This document shows positions 33,854 to 45,302 of a DNA stretch of 64,000 nt, piece after piece. Each line of letters starts with the position of its first letter. Positions within the stretch are counted from its first letter, which is position 1. The notes under the pieces are model-generated. The model made no database searches. It was not told the DNA's origin and saw nothing but the letters and a program-made list of their open reading frames with translations. The DNA comes from Scleropages formosus (Eukaryota; Chordata; Actinopteri; Osteoglossiformes; Osteoglossidae), in contig NC_041824.1 in the NCBI RefSeq assembly GCF_900964775.1, positions 19,576,246 through 19,640,245 of the forward strand. The letters run 5' to 3'. The position numbers and the translations under genes were made by a program.

Positions 33854-34084
33854 CTGCAAAAACAAAAACACATTTCATAAACATTAATATAACACTTCAT
33901 CAATATAAATTTTATTTCATTGCACTGCATCTCAGGAAGAGAAAATAGAAAAAAATAAGAAACATATCAGGCTCCATTGAATCTTGACAAAGGCTGACCT
34001 AATATAAACTGTGATAAATGGTATTAACATCATTGTTAAATACTGCTACTACTACTACTACTAATAATAATAACAACAACAAAC

Positions 34085-34124
<40 letters not shown>

Positions 34125-37100
34125 GTTGTTGCATTAGGTTCCATTAATATCTTTGAATCTACTCGCTGTATAATTTCAGATTGTGTTATGTCTTTTGATA
34201 AGATGATATTTCCATGCAAAATACCATTCTCCTGCTGTTTTACCTGATTTCCTGCATGGTTTTTTGCAAACAGCATACAGAACCACTAGGGTGACGAAGA
34301 ATAGGACAGAACCAGAAAGCCCCACAGTAAGGTTAATTACTGAAAACAAAACAGAAAATAAATTAGCACAGGTGACTGATAGCTAAAGGGGGGTGTGGTG
34401 GTGCAGAGGGTTTGGCCTGTGCCTGCTTTCTGGTGGGTCTGGGGTTTGAGTCCCGCTTGGGGTGGCTTGCGACAGACTGGCGTCCCGTCCTGGGTGTGTC
34501 CCCTCCCCCTCCAGCCTTATGCCCTGTGTAGCAGGGTTAGGCTCCGGCTCACCGCGACATTTCAGTCACTGTGTGTGTGTGATTGATAACCAATAATAAC
34601 CAACCAGAAGTATTGTTTCAGACATATAATATTTTCTTTTTTCATTTTCTTTTATACTGTATAGTGACTGAGTCATAAACATTGAAAACTTGATTGTTAT
34701 TTCTGTGCAAAAACTTCACTGTCATTCACCATTCATGATCAAATCAAGAAATGTGATTGCCAATTTTTAACTTCATCAGATATGTCGACCAGGGAAGGAA
34801 TGAACATGGTTTCCTTATGTGTGAATGTTTTTTGGAGTGCAAACACGAGGATAAGATGCAAACACGAGAGCACACAATCTCTGCACACCCTGAGCTACAA
34901 TGTAACCACTAGCATTACCCACTGTGCCGATGTCTCCCTTTCTTTAGAAAAATAAATATACAACAGATTTTTTAAACCGACAACGTAAAACTTTTCTGAA
35001 TTACAGTTTTCACTTGATAAGACACCATTAAAAAATGAATTCGTTATGATTTTAATGAATGTTATACACATTTTACAAAGTTGAGCTTTTTTTTTTTTTT
35101 TTTGAGCTAACAATTTTCACCAAAATGACTTACTTTGACTTACCATTTAATAAACAGGGTAATTTTTACTGGACTGAATGAAGGTATATACCTTAGTCAA
35201 GGGCACTACACTTATAAAATTGTTTATAATAATAATTTTGAACCTGGGTCCCTCAAATCCAAAAGATGCTGTTTTCACCACTGAATCACATTTCCTTTTA
35301 CAACTTGATAAAAAAAGTATAGATAACTTGTGAACACTGTGGCATGAGCTATCAGAGAATCTGTATTTCACATAAGCAGCATTTTTGTTACCTATTGACT
35401 ATGTTCTAAAGTAATTTGAGGTTGAACAGGATCTAACTGAATAAATTTACAGTGTTCCATTAAACTGGTCTATTTGCTTGTTTGATTGCCATTATTTGAA
35501 GTGGGCAATTCATTTTAGCCAAATTAAGTACCAGGAGAGCTTATAATCACAAGTTCTCCAGCAAAGGGTCACCTGAGTGTAAGAAGAATGGTTTATTCTG
35601 TTAAAAGTAATTAAGCAATGTTATGCAGCGATTTTAAGAAGAAATCATATTTACCATATTTTCTTGTTACCAAACCATTGCTGATATCAGAGTAAAATGG
35701 CTTCTCTGTTCTGTTTCCTCTACACCTGTATTCAGTCTCATTGAAGGCATTCCAAAATCTCACACTGAACGTCTCTCCATTGTATTCTAGTGGGAGCTGA
35801 AGTCCATCTGAGTACCATATGTAGTTCCACCCAGAAAAGTTTCCCTGGATCTCACACCTCAGTGTCAGACAGTCTGTGGTCAATATCTGTGTCCATCCAG
35901 TGTCCAGAGACAGGACAGCATATGGACGAACTGCAGGATAAATCTATTATTAATATTAATACAACATGGAAGAATTATGAAGATTGCAAAATACGGACAT
36001 GAAAATATATATATAACTTAGCAATAAGAATGAAATCTCTTACCTTGAATATTGACTTTATGAGAATCACTGTAGTGAGAGTAAAACTTCCCTCTGTTAG
36101 CTCGACACCAGTACTGTCCACTGTGGGACGGAGCAGCAGAGCTGATGGTGTAACTGGACCCATCAGTCCTGTCACTGTCAGTGTTGGACAGAACTGCTCC
36201 CTGTGTGTCTTTGTACCACAGATACTTCCAGCCAGTAGAACTTCCCTTTACTGCGCACCTCAAGGTGAGAGTATCTCCAGTGGAAATATTTCCACAGCAG
36301 GATTCCATTGTAATTTGTATTTCTGGTTCAGTTCCTTTGAAAACAATATGTTGAAAAGAAGCTTACTTGTATTTTCTATTTAATCAACTTTCATGAAGAC
36401 AGTCACTGAGATGAACATTCATCCATTCATCACCTGTTGTCCAGTACACGATTGTGATGATCTGAAGACAGGGTACTGTGCACATTGGAAGAGGCTTCCA
36501 GTCCAGAGTCAACTTTTCACCTTAAATATGTTGTTGGACTGGGATTTGTGTGGTACCAGGGTATTCTAACGTTCCCCTGTTCCACCCATGTTGACTCTAA
36601 TCCAATATAATGAAGAAATCTTAGCATACAGTATTGGTAGCACAGTGGAGGAGCAGGGAGCGCTGCCACCTCATGGTGCTCAGGCTGTTCAGATTTACTG
36701 TGAAAACCAGGCCAGTTTGTGTGAGTTTTCATCACACAGTCCAAAGACATGTGTTTCAGCTTAACTGGTGACTGTACATGGCCAACAGTGTGTAACCCAT
36801 CCAGGGTGTATCCTGTGTCACCAGGATAAGGGTTAGATGACCACAACCTTGAGCTGGACAAGTGGTCAAGGACAGTAATAGAGTGGACGTATACAGTACC
36901 ATATACAGTGAGTAGAAGAGAGTGACTGTGTGGGGAGGTCACTGCTCTCTCTGGAAGTTCTCCTCTACACTGATACTGTCCAGAGTGTGACCGAGCAGCA
37001 GACGGGATTGTGTAAGTGTCTCCATCTCCACTGATGGGAATCTCCTGTCCATCTCTGTACCATTTATACACCCAGTGACTAGAGATCCCCTGAACATCAC

Positions 37101-40025
37101 AACTCAGAGTGACTGTTTCAGTGAGGAACATGTTTGTCCATCCAGACTGTAGACTCAGGACGGGTTTTGGGACACCTGGAAAAGTAAAGATAGCAGTCAC
37201 AGTCCAACACACAGGACTTTCTGATTTTAAAATCAAAACATATTAGGGAGATTATTCTTCAGATCCTCACCTTGAATATTTACTTCATGAGAATCACTGT
37301 AGTGAGAGTAAAACCCCCCTCTGTGAGCTCGACACCAGTACTGTCCACTGTGGGACGGAGCAGCAGAGCTGATGGTGTAACTGGACCCATCAGTCCTGTC
37401 ACTGTCAGTGTTGGAGAGAACTGCTCCCTGTGTGTCTTTGTACCACAGATACTTCCAGCCAGTTGAATCTCCATCTACTGTACAGGACAGTGTGATTCTC
37501 TCTCCTGTGTAGATCTCTCCAGCAGACTCTTTTAGATTTGCTTTTGGCTTCTTCTCTAATAATGTAAATTTTAAATGAGTAATTTTGCCTGACAAAAGTC
37601 TTCACGTTTCATAATTGGTCATTTGTCAGTCATGAGAAAAAAAATTATAGAAAACTGTATTACATGTATTATAAAATATTATATAGTATATTATACATTT
37701 CAACACTCACCCAACACCTCGAGAGATAGAGATCCACTGTACGGCTGTATTACTGGGTTATTTATGTATTCTGCATGACATAAATACTGCCCACTGTCTC
37801 TCACTGTCACGGACTGGAGTCTATATGTCTGGTGGCCATCATCATATTTGGATGTAAGTTTTTCCAGAAGGTTTTGTTGGTTTTTCTTGCCCCAGGAGTA
37901 CCTCCACTCTGACCCTTTCCTGACTTCACATTTTAAGGTTACATTTTCACCAGTAAATAGCACTGGGAACGGGGGGTCTTGGGTCAGTACAGCCTGAGGA
38001 CGGTCACCTGTAATGTTTGTCAAGGCTTCAGTATTTAAATGGTGTAAAGATGAGATATTTCAGAAATTATAAATTACTCATTTTAATTAAAATTACCCAC
38101 CAGAAACAATGAGTTCATGACGGTTACTGTAAAAATGTTCACTTTCTTTTTGTCCAATACACTGATATTGTCCTTGGTCTGTTTCTCTCACTGGACTGAG
38201 TACATGAACAGATCCAGTGGTGAAGTGTTCAGTCTCAGAAGTTGAATTCTTCTGTTTACTTCTGCTCCAGGTAAAATTCCAGCCCTCCAGTGACTCTCCA
38301 GATCCATTGATATGACAGGTGAGAGTAACCGTGTCTCCTGGGAACATCTCTGACCACGGAGGGTCTGCGGTCAGAACAATCTCAGCACTGCTCTCTGGGG
38401 AACAAATGGAAGCTTCAGAGTAAAAACCGCATGTTGGTGAGACATTTCCATGGTTAATAATTTACATGGCAAACTTTACATCAAAATATTAATATATTAA
38501 GATTTTAAGAAGTAAATCATGTATTCATAAATTTCTTCATATAGGTTCAGTGTCTTACTTGACATGTATGCAAAGAAAATGAAAGTGGTGGCATCTGAAA
38601 TGAAAAAGTGAAGGAGAGAAAGTACATTATACATTACTTGTTTAATCGTCAGAAACTGACAGTTTTGTGCTATGTCAAAAGAAGAGTCTAAGATACTAAG
38701 TCTTATTCTCCTAATGTAATGCACAAGTTGTATTTCTATGAGATGGACGTCGCTTTGGAGAAAAGCGCATGCTAAATGAATAAATGTAAACGCAAATGTA
38801 AATGTACTTATTTGCTTAGGATTAGGTAACATTTCTGATACTGGGCAAACAAAATAAACAAGATTATTTTTTTTCAGCTTTCTTTTTCTATAGCATTGCA
38901 TATTTAAGAATGCTAGAAATGTCACTTTGTTCAAGTTCACATCTCCTTGGGATGAAAGGATGGAAGAGGCCACTAAAGGAATGATGGCTTGGTATGAGGA
39001 ACTGGTGGAGCGGTGCGGCTCAAAAGGCTGGACGGCTTGGTGTGTGCCCATTGAAGTAGACAGTCTTTGCGTAGGGCTTGTAGTATGTGGGATTCAGAGG
39101 TGAGCAAAGTAGAAAGGCCTTGAGAATTGTTACTGAAACTGTGGAGAGCCCTACTTGGGGTGGGATCCCCTCCCGTGGGATCCCCTCCCTCTTCAGCCTT
39201 CAGGCTCCAGTTTGCCGCAACCCCGCTCGAGACAAACGGTTGTTGATAATGGATGAATGGGTGGATAGTCCCTCAAAAACTGTAAGGATCCGGGCCCTGA
39301 GGCAGCATACCAGCCCCACAACACTGTACTCCTTCCACTTCGCTTCAAATGTGGGATATTATTTTGGTGTTTGCATGCAATGTTTTGTTTTCTCCAAACT
39401 TAACATTTTGTACGCTCACCAGAAGATCCACCCTTTGTCTCACCTATGCACAAAACATTTGTGGATGTTGTGAAACATCCTGGTGGTCTTAAGCAGACTT
39501 GAGACTTGCGAGGGGCAGCTTTTTTTTAAAAAAAATTTTTGAACATTTTGAAACGTGTGAGAGTATGTCTCCTTTGAAAAAGTTCTGATTTTGTAAATGC
39601 AAGTTTTTTTTTTTTCCCTTGTCACACCATTTTTGGTTTATACATGCAGGGTTTACATAATAATCTTCATTTTCGTAAGACAACTTGCTCAATACGTAGG
39701 ATATCACTGAAAACTGTAAATTGTCGAAACACTTAAATGTCATAACTGAAACGTATGTTAAACTTTCATGTGTCAAAACAAAATTAAAGCACATTTTATG
39801 TTACAAAACAAGATTCTCTATGAAGATAATTTACAAAAATTATAAGAATGAATAAAACAGGTTTAATCTTATTTTAATAACTAACTGTTGCAGCTCATTA
39901 TGTAAGTCATGATGGACACAAGCATCAACAAAATTATAATAATGGTTAATAAAAATAGCAGTTAAATATGCAAAGCAAAAAGTATTTTACTTACAAGTCC
40001 ATGCTAACTGTAGACACAATTTCAT
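33494..40025 (-). CDS. Receptor 3: inverted FcR-like/LITR membrane receptor, six Ig domains (spliced)
   Basis: Exons in transcript order: 40025-39995, 38594-38559 (split signal, [10 protein letters not shown] then [12 protein letters not shown]), 38394-38101, 38007-37711, 37555-37271, 37175-36900, 36334-36044, 35930-35655 (Ig 1-6), 34339-34244 (membrane span [19 protein letters not shown]), 33853-33788, 33713-33654, 33540-33494 (tail). All junctions are GT/AG and phase 1. The sum is 2055 nt, exactly 685 codons with the stop. Tail motifs are [14 protein letters not shown] and a final SFYYNL, which fits the ITIM pattern S-x-Y-x-x-L. A strong PU.1-type site lies just upstream. No inactivating change was seen. 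An inhibitory leukocyte receptor is the likely role; ligand unknown. Confidence 0.84.
34046..34124 (+). repeat. (ACT)n/(AAT)n microsatellite in receptor 3 tail intron
   Basis: CTACTACTA followed by AATAATAAC and about 14 AAT units. Confidence 0.9.
34244..34339 (-). CDS. Receptor 3 transmembrane exon
   Basis: Encodes [20 protein letters not shown] then [12 protein letters not shown]: one membrane span followed by a basic stop-transfer stretch. 96 nt, phase 1-1. Confidence 0.8.
34387..34580 (+). repeat. tRNA-derived SINE in receptor 3 intron
   Basis: Near-consensus copy in the intron between the membrane exon and Ig 6, with a short TG tail. Confidence 0.88.
36044..36334 (-). CDS. Receptor 3 Ig domain 5, chimeric exon
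   Basis: The 5' part and its upstream intron match Ig 5 of receptor 1 ([15 protein letters not shown]). The 3' part and the following intron match Ig 7 ([16 protein letters not shown], donor GTAAGAG). Recombination inside the shared middle of the exon would remove Ig 6 and give the six-domain form. The frame is preserved. Confidence 0.7.
36480..36890. repeat. Inverted counterpart of the interspersed repeat at 4111-4540
   Basis: Only a few base differences from the receptor 1 copy in reverse complement, which marks recent inverted duplication or gene conversion. Confidence 0.65.
39148..39262 (+). repeat. Eroded tRNA-derived SINE
   Basis: Only the 3' half is recognisable (CTTGGGGTGGGATCCCCTCC...AACCCCGCTCGAGACAAACGG). 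Confidence 0.5.
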
Positions 40026-40072
40026 GATGCTATGCTGTCAGATCTGTCTTCTGGTGAACCTCAAATGTCACT

Positions 40073-40084
40073 AAAGAGGAAGTG
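40073..40084 (+). promoter_or_regulatory. PU.1 (SPI1) consensus site upstream of receptor 3
   Basis: AAAGAGGAAGTG, the textbook PU.1 motif, lies 48 bp before the start codon of receptor 3 (opposite strand to the gene). PU.1 drives many TATA-less myeloid and B-cell promoters. No TATA box is evident here. Confidence 0.6.
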
Positions 40085-41087
40085 AGCACAATGTGACACC
40101 TCCTGCAAAGAAAAAAATTCTGTTGAACACATCTTCTGTAATTGTATAACACTGTGGAAAACATTACCACAATAGTTTATTGTCATTATTTGTGTCCTCC
40201 AATAAAATTTTTTAGTACTTTTGAGGTCTACAGTACTGCCTTTGGCTCAACACGGCAAGATTCATTCTGATAAAAGTTAAATTATGCCATAGTATTTGCA
40301 AAGGATCTCTGCTGAAACCCCTATAATGGTTAAAGTGTGAAATATTTGTACTCAGTTCCATACTTATAAGCACCTCCTTCATGAAGATTCTTCAAAACAT
40401 GTTTAAACCAACTTTCCTTTGACATTTTGAAGTTTACGATGTCCTGCTTCCAGTCCCTGACTAGATTAGCCAATTCCTTACGTGCTGTTCTTTATTTTAT
40501 ACAATTAGTAAAAACAAATTCATTAATTACTAAAAATTATAAGTAGTTACAGGAATACAAACTAATCATATTGTTCAGCATAGCATAAGTTTTTTTGCTC
40601 ATCAAAATGCAGTAATTCTTTTAAAATTTTACATTTATTTTTCTATGTAAGCCTCTAAGTTTTAACTGAATCTTGCTTTCATATCATGATGCAGCCAACC
40701 TTACAGGACTACATTTAAAATAACTATGAAGTATTCTAAGTAGTATTCTTTTGTTAAGTCCACAGTTATTTCACAAAGCTTCCTGTGCCTCCAGTGTCAT
40801 ATTAACATCTTCACTTCAAATGTTTTCTCAGACAATGTGACTTTTTTTTGTGAAATGAACCTCTGTGTGGTAAAAAATAACCACCATAAAAGCCATCAGT
40901 GTGCAACTGTACTTTCCACAGTCTTCTCATATATTTGTGCTAAGACCAAGAGTGCTCACAGATCCAGAGTATAGGTGCGTGATTGCCAATAAGCTATTGT
41001 TTGTTACCAGTAAACGAACAGGAAATGGTCACCTGGAGAAAAGTTCTCTTCCTCTTTCACTGCTGCTTCTTCTGTTGGCAGAACAAT

Positions 41088-41440
41088 TTGAAAAAATGGC
41101 ACGGTGGCACAGCGAGTAGCGCTGCTGTCTCACAGTGCCTGAGTAGTGCGAGAGAACATGAGTTTGATCCCGCACTCAGTCTGTGTGGAGTTTGTATGTT
41201 CTCCCTGTGTCTGTGTGGGTTTGCTCTGGGTGCTCTGGTTTCCTCCCAAAGACATGCTGTTCAGGTTCAGCCATAGAGTGCGAGTGGCAGAGAGAGCATG
41301 TTCCCCTGATGTATGGATGAATGTCCCAGTGTGTATCTAGCAGTGTAAGACACCTTGGTGAATATGATGTGTGGGCTGATAACACTACACAGAGTTAATT
41401 GCTTTCGAGAAAAGTGTCTGCTGAATAAATATGTTAGTGT
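41088..41440 (+). repeat. Second tRNA-derived SINE family
   Basis: GGCACGGTGGCACAGCGAG, box B-like GAGTTTGATCCC, TGGTTTCCTCCCAAAGACATG and a tail AGAAAAGTGTCTGCTGAATAA. This is a fish SINE distinct from the TG-tailed family. Confidence 0.8.
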
Positions 41441-42246
41441 GTAAGCAGAAATCAGGCAACTCTGACTAAAATTCCTAATTTATGAAACAAGAGATTGTTG
41501 GAGGTGATAAAACTTTAAATCAAAATATACATTTTAATGAAATTTAACCTTCGTGCACTTTAACACAACTGTTATGATGCAATACAAGTTGATACACATA
41601 TTTATTGGGTACACACCTGTTCAAGGTTACATTACAGGACACAGCCAGGAATCTTTTTTCCATCATTTCTTACAATATAACTCAGCTTTAAGCAATTAAA
41701 CATTATTTTCCTTGGGGTCTGAAGGGCATCTTTAATGAAGTGTAGGCATTTTATGACAAAAAACATCACTTCAGAAGCATCGATTTAATGATACAGGAGG
41801 CTGGACAACTCCGCTTGCTAATCGCATCTCTTCTCATATTTATACTTTTCTGCTCTCTCTTCAACCACCTTCATGGCTCTTCTGGAAGACAATGTAAGGC
41901 AAAGGAGGAGGGTAAGTAATGGGGTTCAGAACTTTATCAGCAATGAGCCTTACATTTGCATTCTTAGGGCACATGGAAGGATTTTTATTGATGTTTGTAC
42001 CAGAACCTGTCAACTCACGGTCCAGCAGAGCTAGACAGAGAACTACCTGATTCAGTTTACAGGTTTATCTGAGCTCTTTCTGCTCTGCTGACGATGTAAG
42101 GAAAGCTGAAACAGTTGACTGGTCCTGCAAGGCTGCTAGCTGATCAGTCCTGAATGCAGTGATGACATGCATTATAGACACTTGAGGGTCGTTCTATCCT
42201 CTCCTCCTTATATTAGTGTTTTACAATCCCCACATTCTATTTTTAA

Positions 42247-42500
42247 GCTGGATACCATGGTGGCACAGCAGGTAAAGTGCCTCACAGGATATGTGCTGTG
42301 AGTTTGAATATAGGTTTGATCTCCACTTAGTCTGTGTAGAGTTTGCATGGGTTCCTCCAAATGCTCTAGTTTCCTCAGTTGAATTGGTGACTCCAAATTG
42401 CCTGTGGTGTGTGAATGTGTCAGTTTATGAGTGCGAGTGGCTACTTTGCAATAAACTGATGTCCCATCCAGCCTGTTCCTGCCTTGTCTCAAGGGCTGTG
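42247..42500 (+). repeat. Diverged copy of the second SINE family
   Basis: Retains ATGGTGGCACAGCAGGTAAAGTG, GGTTTGATCTCCACTTAGTC and GTTTCCTCAGTTG. Confidence 0.6.
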
Positions 42501-45302
42501 CTTTGTGTATCAGCCCTGCACTATTTACTGGAATGTAATACGACAGGATGTTGATGTTTGTGTCCTTGCTGGCGAGACTCTTAGTCAGGTGCCTTTAAAA
42601 GAGATCTTGAAGTCTCGGTGTAGTATAATAAACTGAATATCTGGACAAAATTAGAGCAGTCTCATATGTATCAAATGCTATGAGGCCTAGCTTTCACACA
42701 GGTTATAGATGGTCATTGGTAAGGTGTGTAGCGGCAATCTCCTGTCGCCCTCTTTAGATTTCAGTGACAGACCAGAACATTGAACAGAAACTTTTCCACG
42801 CACTGAACAGCAAAGTTAAGTATTCTTTACAAACAATGTCCTTCCATCTGTGCAGTGTCTGAAGTGAGAGAGCAATTTACTCACCCTGCTTGTTTCGAGG
42901 TTTCTGTTCCTGCTGGTCCTATTTGAAACTGTCAGACACATGAAAAACGGAATATAAGCAGGGGTCTGACAGCAACTGTGCATCACTGGTTTAAGGAGAT
43001 GTTATTTGTAAGCAGCAAAAGCACAGTATTACAGTATATCATTCTAATAATAATTTATTAGACTGTGATCATACATCTGTGTATATGCTTAGTGGACTGG
43101 TCTAGTACTTCCCTGAGAAAATCTGATTTTTAAAATCCTTCTGACCTTTTTCAGAGCCTTTGTTTTCAAGCCACGAGACCCAATAAATTACAAAAAGCCT
43201 TGCATGTCCTCCCAGCACTCCATATTGACCCTACAGCACCTCCCTTCCAGACTTTAATGGTGTAGTGTTCCTCCAAAGTGTTTTAAAATGCTCACTATTG
43301 GAAAATATTTTGATAAATAAAAAGGTAAGAGTTTCGAACTCACATTAAAGCATGGATATGCTACAGTGCAGAAATATACATGTGTGTTTCTTTACAATGT
43401 CGTAAGATAACCGTTAGCTGATGGAAAATCTATAATGAGATATTATCTTGCATCTCTTGCATATCAGCCAAGCAAAGGAATGCAAAAAAAAATTCTTTAA
43501 ACACTATTTCAACTAATCGCAACATCATTTAAGTGTTTATTAATCTGAACATGAATACGTAATTTCTTTTCTTCCAAAAACTTGAGATATATGTGTGGAA
43601 AGGTGCAGTAATGCAGAGCTTTTCCAGCATGAACATTATCAAGCCTTTTCTGCTGGGTGGTCACAGGCTTCTTCTGCTGCTGCTGTCGAGTCAGGGAAAT
43701 GTGAAGAAGTCACTCACACTGGCCACTCAGAGGATCATTTTCAGCACACCACCTTTCCCTGGGAGAGGCCACATTCCTTCAGTTTAGCGATCTACCATGT
43801 ATGGCTGCCTCTGGGGGAAGCCAGCTGTCCAACTTCATTAGGACTTCAAAGAAAAGAAAATAAATGAAAAATCCAAGTCTTCCAGTTTCTTCTAGACTTT
43901 GAAAAGGTAGCTGTTTTCTCTTCCATCTCCTCATGAAGATGAGGTCCAGCAGTACTCAACTTCAGTCAACCACATGATTGAACTTACTGCTTTGGGGACA
44001 CTTATGTACTGTATATTCTTTTCTGGAGTCCTAAACATGAAACAGAGAGCTTGCTCTTCAAGAGAATGAGATCTGTAGCCTGGTTTTACACTGAATGAAA
44101 AGTATAGAAATTGAAGCCCCTGCTCAGGATCCTCATTCACGTTGTCCAGTAGAGATCTCTGGAAGACCTTGTCTGCTGCATCACATTTTCTGCTACTTCA
44201 TGGCATTTCCAGGCTGTGAGAAGCAAGTGGTCATATTGTGTGCTGCAGGTATGAACTAGATGATGCAGGGATTGCAGTTTCTTTTCTGTATAAGCCCAAC
44301 AGGTGGTAAACCAAAGGAATTTAAAGTCACTGACACAATACGTATTCAGGATAAATGTGTATCTCCTGAAATGTGGTTTGAAGCAGATTTCTTTTTGCAA
44401 CTGCAATTAGGCCACAGAAACCCCCAAGAAATTACTTCCAACCCATAGTGGCTCTTCAACATTTTTCTTAATATTTGACTTTCAGTTTCATGGCAGCAAT
44501 TTAATGCTAATTTTTCACCATCCACTGTAAGATGTCAGGTTTAAAACTGGGTTTCCACCCACATGTTTGAAATGAAACCAGCCTCACCACTCCAGCAATG
44601 ATAGGTGTGAGGGTTCAAACCAGCCCCAGCACTCCATATCATGTTGCTGCAATGTCACGGTAATTTTGAGAACCTGTTATGTGTTGACTAGGGTATTCAC
44701 AGAGCAACCTAGGCTTAAATCGCAGAATCAAGTTCTTCAGAAATGACCCCATCTGAAACTCAGGCAATGTCTTACTAAGATGGACTATCATGTGATTAAT
44801 GACAAGCTTAATTATACCACATAGTCTTGGGGAAAATTCTTAGCAGGTAACATGTGATCTGCATTCCAGTTTCCCAGAAATTGAAACAAAAAGAGGTAAA
44901 AAGCTTGCCCCCTTTTTGCCCCCTTTTGGCACACTGCTATATTCCCACTGACCTGGATACATGTGGATGTGGATCTATTTCTTGTCATCTGGTAGAATAA
45001 CCTCTGTTGGATGAAAATATATGTAGCCATTAGGTAATTGCTTGCAGAAACAACCTCAGGCAGGTTACATTTGAATTAACCCCTGGTTCCAGCTCTGCCC
45101 TCTCATCTTGATTTATATTTGACATTTGTCTTGCATATCACAGAAACAACACTCAAAGTGTTAATTCAGATTGCTCCTCCCCTTTTGACCTAGTGCCACC
45201 TCCTTCACCATCCTTATACATCTGGCATGCAGCCATTAAAAATGCATATATTCAGACTTCCCCTTTCTGTCCAAGCTACCCACTACCCTACCTACGACTT
45301 AC

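Larger units (their letters stand above)
40100..45300. other. Intergenic region between receptor 3 and mybph
   Basis: Apart from two SINE-like repeats (41088-41440, 42247-42500), nothing is recognised. Reading frames at about 43595-43867 and 44137-44406 have no family resemblance. The missing last coding exon and 3' UTR of mybph should lie here, but no convincing short terminal exon was located. Confidence 0.5.

Noticed and set aside
43595-44448. Several reading frames of 60-90 codons
   Set aside because: No family resemblance, no splice context and no overlap with the mybph exon pattern. Treated as chance.
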